DNA of 52,201 bases from NCBI RefSeq assembly GCF_002264395.1, contig NZ_NFVA01000049.1:1-52201 (forward strand), written 5' to 3'. This DNA is from Paenibacillus sp. VTT E-133291 (GTDB taxonomy: Bacteria > Bacillota > Bacilli > Paenibacillales > Paenibacillaceae). Shown here piece after piece: positions 16,454-25,272 of the stretch (position 1 is its first letter; each line of letters opens with the position of its first letter). A program made the position numbers and the translations under genes. The notes under the pieces are model-generated. The model worked only from the letters and a program-made list of their open reading frames with translations, had not been told where the DNA came from and did not search any database.

Positions 16454-17188
16454 CTACCACGGCCAAGAGCTTCCATCCATATCCAGATAGGCCGGTTCCT
16501 CGCCCATATATTTTGAATGATTCAATACAAGACCGATAATCTGCTCTGCCGACTTTTCCGGTGTCGTGTCCGCTTGCTCATCCTTCTTACCCTGCATAAA
16601 GGTCTGCAGCCAGCCGGGATGGAACACCATTACTTGACCGCCAAGTGTTCTCAGATGATTATGCATCAAGGAGGACTGCATATTTAGTGCTGCCTTCGAC
16701 ATACAATAGCCATACATATTGATACGCTTATTTCGGGCAATACTACCCGCTTCCGAGGAAATATTGACGATTAACTTATCCTCACTTTGTAGCAGCAGTC
16801 CCATAAGTGCATTGCTGACTCTTAACGCGCCAAGCGTATTTACATTATATATTTCTGCCATGCCTTCATCATCCAGCTCTACCAGCACAGTAGCATTATC
16901 AGCAGAACGAATAATCCCTGCATTATTAATAATAATATCGATATATCCGGTTTTACTTGCTATTACTCTTGCAGCCTGTTTCACACTGTCTTTAATACTG
17001 ATATCTAGGGGGATAAGCTCCAGTTGATCAGGATATCGCTCTTTAAGCGCTTTCAAATCTTCTGATTCTTTCAAAAACTGTCCTGCAAATACGGAGAACT
17101 GTTTGGCCAGCAACGAGCGTACGAGCGACAGTCCGAGCCCCCGGTCTGCTCCAGTTACACATGCAACTCTCTTCATTCTTCTGAACAC
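16454..17188 (-). CDS. Short-chain dehydrogenase/reductase (SDR)
   Basis: About 244 residues of classical SDR type. The cofactor loop is VTGADRGLGLSLV near residues 11-23, and IIINNAGI is near 85-92. The catalytic Ser (IVNISSEAGS) and the YGYCMSKAALN Tyr-x3-Lys near 158-169 are present. NADP(H) versus NAD(H) and the substrate cannot be fixed. The start is uncertain: GTG at 17188 with AGGAG 6 bases ahead, or ATG at 17176 with a second AGGAG 11 bases ahead. It precedes the ThuA gene in the same orientation. Confidence 0.88.
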   Translation of the reverse strand: MFRRMKRVACVTGADRGLGLSLVRSLLAKQFSVFAGQFLKESEDLKALKERYPDQLELIPLDISIKDSVKQAARVIASKTGYIDIIINNAGIIRSADNATVLVELDDEGMAEIYNVNTLGALRVSNALMGLLLQSEDKLIVNISSEAGSIARNKRINMYGYCMSKAALNMQSSLMHNHLRTLGGQVMVFHPGWLQTFMQGKKDEQADTTPEKSAEQIIGLVLNHSKYMGEEPAYLDMDGSSWPW

Positions 17189-17380
17189 TCCTATCTCCTA
17201 GCGATATGGTTAGGCATGTTGCTTCTGTCCACCTTAGCATGCTGAACTCTTTTTTTCAACGCAATTGGTTTCAGGTATAGCGCCTCTTGTGCAAGCCTTT
17301 AAGAATCCTTTTTGTTTTAATTTTGATATATGTTACAATCATGATTACAGGTTGTTAACAACACAATTGTTAGCAAGCAA

Positions 17381-17471
17381 TAACGCCTTCAGCGTCCTTT
17401 AGGACGGTAAGCGTTTATGCGAGAAATATAAGGATAGTGTATAACGTGAAGCTTATACTCTCTTATATTTC
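17381..17471 (+). repeat. Dispersed hairpin repeat, copy A (complete)
   Basis: About 90 bp with two hairpins. The first has GTCCTTTAGGAC at its tip with an outer CGC.TT/AAGCG pair. The second has arms GAAATATAAG and CTTATATTTC with an inner GTATAA/TTATAC stem. It is the same element as at 18155-18249 (inverted), 20645-20735 and the window edge. The last copy stops 30 bp before the ytxJ start. Confidence 0.85.
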
Positions 17472-17500
17472 AAAATAACGATCCCAGGAGGGTGATACCT

Positions 17501-17827
17501 ATGTCTATTCAACAACTCCATACGCTGGAGGATCTTGAGCAATATGTAGCTAAGCCTGGCAAGAAGCTGCTGTTCAAACACAGCACGACCTGCCCGATTA
17601 GTGCTAAAGCTAATGAAGAGTTTCAGGCTTATCTGAAGGATGCGGATACTGCCGCTGCAGTGGTCTTAGTCATCGAGGATCGTCCCGTTTCCAATCAAAT
17701 TGCTGAGGATTTTGGCATCAAACATGAATCTCCACAACTCTTCCTGCTTGAGGACAATGAGGTTCGCTGGAACACTTCCCACTGGAAAATCACAAGAGAT
17801 GCAATCAAAGAGGCTGTGAACCAATGA
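17501..17827 (+). CDS. YtxJ/BrxC-type monothiol bacilliredoxin
   Basis: A 108-residue thioredoxin-fold protein of the YtxJ family. The motif HSTTCPISAKANEEF carries the single active cysteine (TCPIS). VIEDRPVSNQIAEDFGIKHESPQLFLL holds the cis-Pro region. In bacillithiol-making Firmicutes these proteins remove bacillithiol from mixed disulfides. This supports a bacillithiol-producing host. The ATG at 17501 has AGGAGGG 8 bases upstream. It overlaps the glutaredoxin gene by 4 bp, so the two are translationally coupled. Confidence 0.9.
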   Translation: MSIQQLHTLEDLEQYVAKPGKKLLFKHSTTCPISAKANEEFQAYLKDADTAAAVVLVIEDRPVSNQIAEDFGIKHESPQLFLLEDNEVRWNTSHWKITRDAIKEAVNQ

Positions 17828-18063
17828 GTGAGCCAGTGATTGTCTATTCAACCGCAGGGTGCAGTGACTGTAATTTGGTTAAAACCTATCTTACAGAGCA
17901 GGGTATCCCTTTTGAAGTAAGAGATGTTATGACCAGCACAGTCTATCAAGAGGAAGTTGAGAAGCTTGGATTCATGGGCGTTCCTGTCACTGTAGCAGGG
18001 GATCAAGCGATCAAGGGATTTAATCTTCCTGCGCTCAAAGCACTCATCGGAGCTGCCCAATAA
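17824..18063 (+). CDS. Glutaredoxin/NrdH-like redoxin
   Basis: A 79-residue glutaredoxin-fold protein. The active site is STAGCSDCNLVKTYL (CxxC) near residues 9-14, then IPFEVRDV, GVPVTVAGDQAIKGF and the C-terminal LPALKALIG. Size and pattern match NrdH-like redoxins. Coupled to ytxJ by an ATGA overlap. The pair probably acts in disulfide or bacillithiol redox repair. A strong terminator follows. Confidence 0.9.
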   Translation: MSEPVIVYSTAGCSDCNLVKTYLTEQGIPFEVRDVMTSTVYQEEVEKLGFMGVPVTVAGDQAIKGFNLPALKALIGAAQ

Positions 18064-18108
18064 TTCAGCCATTAAACTATTCAGTACATGATGTAATTCA
18101 TAGCTGTA

Positions 18109-18154
18109 AAAAAAGGGTATCCTCATAGCCAATCGGCTTGAAGGTACCCTTTTT
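18109..18154 (+). terminator. Terminator of ytxJ-glutaredoxin operon
   Basis: AAAAAGGGTA..CC pairs with GG..TACCCTTTTT, with an inner AGCC AATC GGCT hairpin. It is followed immediately by repeat copy B, whose own hairpin ends in GTTTTTATTTG on the plus strand and could serve as a back-up terminator. Confidence 0.9.
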
Positions 18155-18249
18155 CAAAATATAAGAATCTATAATTTTCACGCTATACATTATCCTTGTA
18201 TTTCTCGCATAAACGCTTACCGTCCTTTAGGGACGGCGAAGGCGTTTTT
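18155..18249 (-). repeat. Dispersed hairpin repeat, copy B (complete, inverted)
   Basis: The reverse complement of copy A: TAAGCGTTTATGCGAGAAAT is identical in both. It differs mostly by compensated or tip changes (TAGGGAC in place of TAGGAC). It stands between the glutaredoxin terminator and the end of the KdpD-like gene, so copies A and B flank ytxJ-grx in inverted orientation. Confidence 0.85.
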
Positions 18250-18265
18250 ATTTGTTAGTCTTAGT

Positions 18266-20590
18266 CTATGCTTCCACACGTATGAGATCTGCCACGACCA
18301 GCACATCCACGTTTCTGGCAGAACGCAGAATCTGCTTGGTAACATCGCCGTGAATACTTTTTCGCAGCCAGGAGCGTTGTGATTGACCGATAATAATCTG
18401 AGTGCTCTGCAAAGCTTGAGATCTTTCAAGCAGCAAGGACGCCACTCGGGCAGGAAGCGCGCTCTCAATCATCTTAAACGTCCCACCCAGTCGTTCCGTC
18501 AATTCCTTTAAATCAGTTATTCGTTTATCATAAACGGGTCCATGCTGTTTAAATTCCTGCACATACGTAACATACCAGCAAGCTTTTAGACGATATGCGA
18601 TCCGAAAACCACGCCGAATTAAGCGCTCCGCATGATCCCCCAAGGTGATACACACATAAATGACTTCCTCACGCCGCCAAGGCCCCCGTAACGAACCGAC
18701 ACGTTCCCAGGATTCCAGCCGCTCATCCACATCGTCAGCAATTTCCCGCAACGCCAGCTCCCGAAGGGCGATCAAATTCCCGATTTTGAAAAAAGCCCCC
18801 AGCGCCTGATCCACCTTGGCCATGGCATATATTTTCCCATCCTTCATTCGTTCTTGAAGCGTCTTGGGTGATACATCAATAAGTTCTACCTCGTTAGCCC
18901 GCTGTAGAATGCTGTCCGGAAAGGTCTCTCTTACTCTAACTCCTGTAATTTGCTCTACGGCATCATTCAGGCTTTCTAAATGCTGCACATTCACAGTAGA
19001 GATCACAGATATTCCCGCATCGAGCAGCTCCATAACATCCATATACCGTTTCTTATGTTTGCTGCCTGGCATATTGGTATGGGCGAGTTCATCCACTAGG
19101 ACGACTTCTGGATTACGCTGTATGATAGCTGCCGTATCCATCTCCTCAAGGACAGTCCCTCGGTACTCTATACGTAGACGTGGTAGGATCTCCAGATCAC
19201 CGATTTGTTCAAGGGTTTCTTGGCGGCCATGCGTTTCAAGAAGTCCGATCACAACATCAATCCCTCTCTTCAAGAGATCGTTCCCTTCACGCAGCATCTT
19301 GTAAGTCTTGCCCACACCGGGAGCAGCCCCAATGTATACCTTAAAGGTTCCTCCGTGAATCGCATCGATTTTATCCTTTACTTCCTGGCTGCTTAATCTG
19401 TGATAGGCATCCGCTTTCCGTTCATTACGACGCTGCCGGGTTGGAAGTACACGTTCTCCCTCTCGGTCTGCGCGATCCGCCACGAAGAACACATCCACAC
19501 CTCTGATTTGCTTCAGTAACGAATTGGCGATCGAACCTTTCCATAACTCCTGCCAAGCGGTCTGGTTGGAGTGTCCCATAACGATCCGGGTAATGTTGTG
19601 CCGGGTTGCGTATTTTACCAACAGATGAGGGATCTCCCTTTTCGAGCGAAAAGTTATCTCTTCCATAGAGGCACCAATCTTCTCGGTCAGCTTCCAGAGG
19701 GAGCGCTTAAAGGTTGCTGCTTCTTTAGAAAGGGTGAGACCCTGCTTCGAGAATGACACCACTGAAAGATCCCCATTTAACCGCTTGGCAATCTGCTGTC
19801 CACGGCGGATATGGATCGAGCCATTCCAATAATACTGTGCCGATACCAACACCTTTTCTGCGATCCCTGAAGCTCCCAGCAGCCCCTGTTCTTCTCTGTG
19901 TTTCTCCAGTGAATCATTAACATCTTCAGCGACCATTCTAAGTGCCAGTTCCCGCAGCTTGCTTATATTCCCCTTGTTAAAAAGCGATCTTTGCTGATGT
20001 TTACTTAAATGGCCGTCGGACAAGCGCTGAAGTATCTTCTCCGGCGTCACATCAATTAGAACGATATCATCGGCAAGGGTAAGCACCTCAGCAGGAAGGG
20101 AATGCTCTACCTCAATTCCGGTCCATTTCCGCACTAAATCCGCAGCACCCTCCAGTTCGTATACGTTTACAGTTGTGATAACACTTATCCCATTGCTCAT
20201 TAAGTATTTGATATCGTCCAGTCTTCCAGATCTTTCCGCACCCTGGCGATTCTGGTGGGCCAGGCCATCGGTCAGCACAACCTCAGGATTACGAGCCACA
20301 ATAGCTTCCACATCAAGATCCTTCTTCTCGAACTCCTTCTGGAACCAATGAATACTTGGAATCCGTTCCAAATCGCCCAGCTGATCCTTAGTTTCTGGGC
20401 TTTGATTCGTTGAAACTGCACAGATCACGACATCAATTCCCTGCGCTTTAAGTGCCTGGCCCTCACGCAGCATCTGATACGTCTTGCCCGAACCACTAAC
20501 TGGTCCTATATAGATCTTAAGACGTCCCCGATGCAGCTCATAGATAGAGAGCAGCAGTTCCTCCGGCGTCTTCCTCCGGTATGTTCCCAT
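18266..20590 (-). CDS. Tandem KdpD sensor-domain protein without a kinase
   Basis: About 774 residues made of two consecutive copies of the KdpD N-terminal cytoplasmic region. Positions are counted from the alternative start 3 codons upstream. Copy 1 has the KdpD sensor at 10-230 (Walker A GPVSGSGKT at 32-40, Walker B-like LTDGLAHQN) and a USP domain at 248-375. Copy 2 has the sensor at 405-630 (GAAPGVGKT at 424-432, LVDELAHTN) and a USP at 645-770. There are no membrane helices, HisKA or HATPase, and no KdpE is nearby. It is thus a stand-alone K+/nucleotide sensor, like truncated KdpD/KdpN proteins but duplicated. Copy 1 has lost the DELAH Glu. It ends the kdp operon. The ATG at 20590 has AAGGAG 8 bases ahead. 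Confidence 0.9.
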   Translation of the reverse strand: MGTYRRKTPEELLLSIYELHRGRLKIYIGPVSGSGKTYQMLREGQALKAQGIDVVICAVSTNQSPETKDQLGDLERIPSIHWFQKEFEKKDLDVEAIVARNPEVVLTDGLAHQNRQGAERSGRLDDIKYLMSNGISVITTVNVYELEGAADLVRKWTGIEVEHSLPAEVLTLADDIVLIDVTPEKILQRLSDGHLSKHQQRSLFNKGNISKLRELALRMVAEDVNDSLEKHREEQGLLGASGIAEKVLVSAQYYWNGSIHIRRGQQIAKRLNGDLSVVSFSKQGLTLSKEAATFKRSLWKLTEKIGASMEEITFRSKREIPHLLVKYATRHNITRIVMGHSNQTAWQELWKGSIANSLLKQIRGVDVFFVADRADREGERVLPTRQRRNERKADAYHRLSSQEVKDKIDAIHGGTFKVYIGAAPGVGKTYKMLREGNDLLKRGIDVVIGLLETHGRQETLEQIGDLEILPRLRIEYRGTVLEEMDTAAIIQRNPEVVLVDELAHTNMPGSKHKKRYMDVMELLDAGISVISTVNVQHLESLNDAVEQITGVRVRETFPDSILQRANEVELIDVSPKTLQERMKDGKIYAMAKVDQALGAFFKIGNLIALRELALREIADDVDERLESWERVGSLRGPWRREEVIYVCITLGDHAERLIRRGFRIAYRLKACWYVTYVQEFKQHGPVYDKRITDLKELTERLGGTFKMIESALPARVASLLLERSQALQSTQIIIGQSQRSWLRKSIHGDVTKQILRSARNVDVLVVADLIRVEA

Positions 20591-20644
20591 CCAGACCACT
20601 CCTTAATAACCCCGATCATGCATGTACTCTTCTGTTCCAAGAAG

Positions 20645-20735
20645 AAACGACGTTGTCGTCCTTCAAAGATGACAGCCGTTTCTCGTAGAAATATAAGGAT
20701 GATGAATATGTGAAACTTATACTTTCTTATATTTT
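20645..20735 (+). repeat. Dispersed hairpin repeat, copy C, inside the kdp operon
   Basis: It shares GTAGAAATATAAGGAT and GTGAAACTTATACTTTCTTA with the other copies. The first hairpin is diverged. It fills most of the 200-bp gap between kdpC and the KdpD-like gene, so it is transcribed inside the operon (antisense to the orientation used here) and could form a hairpin in the mRNA. Confidence 0.8.
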
Positions 20736-20791
20736 AGAAAGCAAGATATCCCTGCCCGATTCTAATGATCTGGCAGGGACATTTACTATAT

Positions 20792-21418
20792 TTATTGGTT
20801 CGATAATTTCAGAAGCTCCATGTTCAGCTTCAACACATTTACCCGTTCTTCACCGAACAGCCCCAAGTCCCGACCCTCAGTATGCTTATTCACGAGCTCT
20901 TCCAGCTGTGAGGCAGGAACACCGGTTAAGTTGCTAATTCGAGGAATCTGCACAATAGCCGAAGCAGGTGTAATATGCGGATCCAGCCCCGAACCCGAGT
21001 TGGTTACCAGTGCCACTGGTAATTTATTCACAGGCACATCCGGGTTATCGAGCTGCCACTGCGTAATGAAATCCTTGGTCCGCTGCAGCATATCCGGATT
21101 GGATGGAGCGTAGTTATTGGAGCCTGAAGCTTCTGCTTTATACTCAATACTAGATACACGACCATGAAATAAAGCCGGGTTCGTAAAGTTCTGCCCGATG
21201 AGCTCCGAGCCAACGACTACTCCAGCATCATCCTTAAGCAAGCTACCGTTCGCTTGCGACGGCATCAGAACCTGGGCAAGCGCTGTAGTCGTCAGAGGAT
21301 AGATCACTCCGCAGAGAACAATAAATATTAGACTTAGTCGTACAATAATAAAGAAATAAGCACCTTTCGATGATGATAACTGCTCTTCAGTGTCCACCAT
21401 AGCGTTTACTTTATTCAC
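20792..21418 (-). CDS. kdpC: KdpC, K+-transporting ATPase subunit C
   Basis: A 208-residue single-span membrane protein that stabilises the KdpFABC complex. The N-terminal helix FFIIVRLSLIFIVLCGVIYP lies at about 23-42. The family motif NSGSGLDPHITPASA lies near 145-159, and SIEYKAEASGSNNYAPSNP before it. A slightly shorter start at MVDTEEQL is possible. It follows kdpB by 37 bp. Confidence 0.95.
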   Translation of the reverse strand: MNKVNAMVDTEEQLSSSKGAYFFIIVRLSLIFIVLCGVIYPLTTTALAQVLMPSQANGSLLKDDAGVVVGSELIGQNFTNPALFHGRVSSIEYKAEASGSNNYAPSNPDMLQRTKDFITQWQLDNPDVPVNKLPVALVTNSGSGLDPHITPASAIVQIPRISNLTGVPASQLEELVNKHTEGRDLGLFGEERVNVLKLNMELLKLSNQ

Positions 21419-21455
21419 GATGCTCTCACCCTTTCAATGATTAGTCAACACGTCA

Positions 21456-23489
21456 TTAAATCCATACACTTACGATCATATCAATGAGCTTGATGCCCGC
21501 AAAAGGAACAACAACTCCGCCTAGCCCATAGATAAAAATATTACGTCCGAGCAGCTTCGTAGAGCTCATAGCTTTATACGAGACACCCTTCATAGCCAGT
21601 GGGATGAGCAGCGGAATAATAATCGCATTAAATATTAATGCCGATATAATAGCCGAGCTTGGTGAGCCTAGCCCCATTACATTCAGAGCTTCCATTTCCG
21701 GAATGGCTAGCATGAACATCGCCGGAATAATAGCGAAATACTTCGCAATATCATTCGCAATACTGAAAGTTGTCAACGCGCCCCGCGTCATCAATAGCTG
21801 TTTACCAATCGCAACGACCTCAATAATCTTCGAAGGGTCAGAATCCAAATCAACCATATTTGCCGCTTCCTTAGCGGCTGTCGTACCGCTGTTCATGGCT
21901 AAGCCCACATCAGCTTGTGCAAGGGCAGGGGCATCATTGGTACCATCCCCTGTCATCGCAACCAGCTTGCCTTCGTTCTGTTCGCGGCGAATGACTGCTA
22001 TTTTATCCTCAGGAGTACTTTCAGCGATAAAATCATCTACACCCGCTTCGCGGGCAATTGTAGCTGCGGTCAGCGGATTGTCGCCCGTACACATGATGGT
22101 CTTGATCCCCATTTTCCGCAGCTCATCAAACCGCTCTTTCATGCCTGGCTTAACGGTATCCTTCAAATAAATAAGTCCATAGATCCGGTTGTCTACTGCA
22201 ACCGCTAACGGGGTTCCCCCCATTCGGGCGATGGCATCAGAATTACTGTCCAGATTCGCGGGAATGACCCCGCCTTTCGACTGCACCCATTTCTTCACGG
22301 AGTCTACCGCACCCTTACGTACGCAGCGTCCATCTTGGAGATCAATACCACTCATCCGAGTTTCCGCTTTAAACTCTACGAATTCCCCGCCTTCAGCAAG
22401 CTTGTTGTCATAGCTGCGTTCCAGCTTCTTAGCCAGTTCAATCACAGAGCGTCCCTCAGGCGTCTCATCCTTTAAAGAACTGATGGCCGCCCATGCCGTA
22501 AGCTCCGCTTCCAATTCATTTCCAACAGTTACAAATTCACTCGCCATCCGGTTCCCAAAGGTAATCGTACCAGTCTTATCTAGGATCATCGTATTAATAT
22601 CGCCAGCAGCCTCGACTGCCTTACCCGACATCGCAAGTACATTAAACTGTGTCACCCGGTCCATACCCGCTATTCCGATTGCCGAGAGTAGTCCCCCGAT
22701 GGTAGTCGGAATCAGACAGACCAACAAAGCGATCATCACGGGAATATCAAGATCAACACCTAGATAAGTTGCAATTGGCCGCAAGGTCACTACTACAATC
22801 AGGAAAATCAGCGTCAAACTGATCAAAAGCGTATTTAGTGCGATTTCATTCGGTGTCTTCTGACGTTTCGCCCCTTCAACAAGGGAGATCATTCGATCTA
22901 GAAACGACTCACCAGGATCACTTGTAATTCTGACTGTAATCTCATCACTGACGACCCGTGTACCACCTGTAACGGATCCAAAGTCCCCACCAGCCTCCTT
23001 GATTACAGGTGCAGATTCACCTGTAATCGCTGATTCATCTACGGAAGCTAGCCCTTCAATCACTTCACCGTCACCAGGGATGAGTTCTCCCTGACTGACG
23101 ATGACAATATCTCCTTTACGCAGCTCGGAGGAAGAGACTGTCTTCACCGCTCCTCCAACCAGTTTGTTAGCTGTGATATCTTGTTTTGTTTTTTTAAGCG
23201 AATCGGCTTGGGCTTTACCCCGGCCTTCCGCCAATGCTTCAGCGAAGTTCGCAAATAGCACTGTGAATAGCAGAATGAACAACACAGTGATATTAAAGCC
23301 TATCGATTGCTCTGCATTAAAATATCCAGGAGCCAGCACCATGAGGAGGACAATGATCGTACCGACCTCTACCACGAACATGACTGGATTTTTGATTAGC
23401 GTTACTGGGTTAAGCTTTATAAAACTATCCTTTACAGCGCTAAGGAGTATGGGTCCCGTCAGCAGTTTTTTTCTTTTTACAGTACTCAT
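21456..23489 (-). CDS. kdpB: KdpB, K+-transporting P-type ATPase catalytic subunit
   Basis: A 677-residue P-type ATPase of the Kdp class. The phosphorylation motif DKTGTITFGNRMASEF, the actuator TGESAPV, and the hinge MTGDGTNDAPALAQADVG are all intact. Membrane segments flank residues 25-75 and 210-270, and three to four lie at the C-terminus. It couples ATP hydrolysis to K+ uptake through KdpA. It starts 16 bp after the kdpA stop. No catalytic residue appears to be missing. Confidence 0.97.
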   Translation of the reverse strand: MSTVKRKKLLTGPILLSAVKDSFIKLNPVTLIKNPVMFVVEVGTIIVLLMVLAPGYFNAEQSIGFNITVLFILLFTVLFANFAEALAEGRGKAQADSLKKTKQDITANKLVGGAVKTVSSSELRKGDIVIVSQGELIPGDGEVIEGLASVDESAITGESAPVIKEAGGDFGSVTGGTRVVSDEITVRITSDPGESFLDRMISLVEGAKRQKTPNEIALNTLLISLTLIFLIVVVTLRPIATYLGVDLDIPVMIALLVCLIPTTIGGLLSAIGIAGMDRVTQFNVLAMSGKAVEAAGDINTMILDKTGTITFGNRMASEFVTVGNELEAELTAWAAISSLKDETPEGRSVIELAKKLERSYDNKLAEGGEFVEFKAETRMSGIDLQDGRCVRKGAVDSVKKWVQSKGGVIPANLDSNSDAIARMGGTPLAVAVDNRIYGLIYLKDTVKPGMKERFDELRKMGIKTIMCTGDNPLTAATIAREAGVDDFIAESTPEDKIAVIRREQNEGKLVAMTGDGTNDAPALAQADVGLAMNSGTTAAKEAANMVDLDSDPSKIIEVVAIGKQLLMTRGALTTFSIANDIAKYFAIIPAMFMLAIPEMEALNVMGLGSPSSAIISALIFNAIIIPLLIPLAMKGVSYKAMSSTKLLGRNIFIYGLGGVVVPFAGIKLIDMIVSVWI

Positions 23490-23505
23490 CTTATTCTCCC
23501 TCTTC

Positions 23506-25182
23506 CTACCGTAAGGTTAGATATTCTGCAATGGGACCGAGTACAATGACCGGCAGGAACGTCAACGCACCAATAATCACTACGGTACCAATCAGAATTC
23601 CCGTAAACAGTCCATTGTCTGTGCGGAACGTGCCAATCGTCTCAGGAACCGGCTTCTTCTTAAGCAGAGAACCTGCTACCGCCAGCATTGCGATAATAGA
23701 GACATAACGACCTAGCAGCATGACAATCCCGGTTGTAACATTCCAAAAGGTTGTGTTGTCCGCAAGTCCCTCAAAGCCTGAACCATTGTTCGCGGCAGAA
23801 GAGACATATTCATATAACACTTGACTGAGCCCATGGAATCCAGTGTTCGTAATCGCTCCTTGCCCCAAATCGGTCAGGAATGCACCTGCGGTTGGCACAA
23901 GGATAATGAATGGATGAACAAGGATCGCAATGGCAATCAGCTTCATCTCCTTGGCCTCTATCTTCCGTCCGAGAAACTCCGGTGTTCTACCAACCATCAA
24001 TCCACATAGGAAGACTCCCATGATGGCATACATCAGCATATTAATTAGTCCGACACCTTTCCCACCGAAAACATTGTTGAGCATCATCAGTGCAAGAGGC
24101 GTAATGCCTCCCAGTGGCGTCAGCGTATCATGCATATTGTTAACACTACCTGTTGTAGCTGCGGTTGTTACTGAAGTAAACAAGGAAGACTGCGGTATGC
24201 CAAAGCGTACCTCTTTCCCTTCCATACTACCTTGTGAAGATTCAATTCCTAGTGCATTGATCGCAGGGTTGCCCTTTGATTCTGCATAAAAGTTCAGGCT
24301 TAATAGCAGTACGAACAAGGTCATCATCGCAGTAAAAATCACCCAGCCCTGACGTTTGTTCTTCGCAAACAATCCGTACATATAAGGTAGCGAAGCCGGC
24401 AGCATCCACATGGAGAGAATCTCCAGAACATTCGTAAGTGGATTAGGGTTCTCAAAAGGATGTGAGGAATTAGCCCCGAAGAAGCCGCCCCCATTCGTGC
24501 CCAAATGTTTGATCGATTCCAAAGAAGCGACTGGCCCGATAGCAATTTGTTGGGTTTGCCCTTCCAGAGTAGTGACCTCAAGCGAAGGCTTTAGCGTTTG
24601 CGGCACATGCAAGCCTACCAGCACCAATGAAACTAACAAAGCTAGTGGAATGAACACACGAATATGTGCTTTGACGAAATCCTCGAAGAAGTTCCCGACT
24701 GATTTCTGGCCTGTGATCCCTCTGACAAAAGCAACCGCAACAGAAAATCCGCTCGCTGCAGACGTAAACATCATCATCGTGATGACAGCCATTTGTGAAA
24801 AATACGAAAGACCCGTCTCCCCGCTATAATGCTGCAGGTTCGTATTGGTCATAAAGCTGATCACCGTATTGAATGAAAGCGTCTGTTCCATATCTGTAAT
24901 TCCATTCGGATTTAGCGGTAATCCTCGCTGTAATCTAAGAACAATATAACTGAAAGTAACGAGTACGATATTCGTTAAAACAAAGCTGAGCGCATACTTC
25001 TTCCAGGTCATACCGTCCCGTTGTTTCAGGCCGATCAGCTTATAAATTCCTTTTTCCATACCTCCAAACCATCGATCCGTACGGTTCGGTTCATTAGAAA
25101 ATACATGATATAAATATGTGCCCATCGGCTTAACCAGCAAGATGAGAATCACAATTACAACAACAATTTGTAAAATGCCCAT
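23506..25182 (-). CDS. kdpA: KdpA, K+-transporting ATPase K+-selective subunit
   Basis: A 558-residue channel-like membrane protein of the SKT superfamily with about ten helices and four pore loops. The strongly conserved loop GTNGGGFFGANSSHPFENP is near residues 230-248, and other pore loops with SFMTNTNLQHYSGETGLSY and NNGSGFEGL are present. It selects K+ and passes it to KdpB. AAGGAGG precedes the ATG. kdpF ends 12 bp upstream. Confidence 0.97.
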   Translation of the reverse strand: MGILQIVVVIVILILLVKPMGTYLYHVFSNEPNRTDRWFGGMEKGIYKLIGLKQRDGMTWKKYALSFVLTNIVLVTFSYIVLRLQRGLPLNPNGITDMEQTLSFNTVISFMTNTNLQHYSGETGLSYFSQMAVITMMMFTSAASGFSVAVAFVRGITGQKSVGNFFEDFVKAHIRVFIPLALLVSLVLVGLHVPQTLKPSLEVTTLEGQTQQIAIGPVASLESIKHLGTNGGGFFGANSSHPFENPNPLTNVLEILSMWMLPASLPYMYGLFAKNKRQGWVIFTAMMTLFVLLLSLNFYAESKGNPAINALGIESSQGSMEGKEVRFGIPQSSLFTSVTTAATTGSVNNMHDTLTPLGGITPLALMMLNNVFGGKGVGLINMLMYAIMGVFLCGLMVGRTPEFLGRKIEAKEMKLIAIAILVHPFIILVPTAGAFLTDLGQGAITNTGFHGLSQVLYEYVSSAANNGSGFEGLADNTTFWNVTTGIVMLLGRYVSIIAMLAVAGSLLKKKPVPETIGTFRTDNGLFTGILIGTVVIIGALTFLPVIVLGPIAEYLTLR

Positions 25183-25194
25183 GAATGCCCCTCC

Positions 25195-25272
25195 TTAAAA
25201 TTTCTCCGGATGAATCAATGCGTAAACCAGGTATACAAATAGCAGTAGGGTAACAGTGATGACTATAATCAC
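25195..25272 (-). CDS. kdpF: KdpF, small lipid-like subunit of the Kdp ATPase
   Basis: A 25-residue peptide with a GTG start: one hydrophobic helix ending in ALIHPEKF, the near-universal KdpF tail (hPE+F). It lies 12 bp before kdpA. GGGAGGG is upstream. Its start overlaps the stop of the preceding small frame (GTGA), so translation is probably coupled. It is below the usual length cut-off and easily missed. Confidence 0.92.
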   Translation of the reverse strand: MIIVITVTLLLFVYLVYALIHPEKF

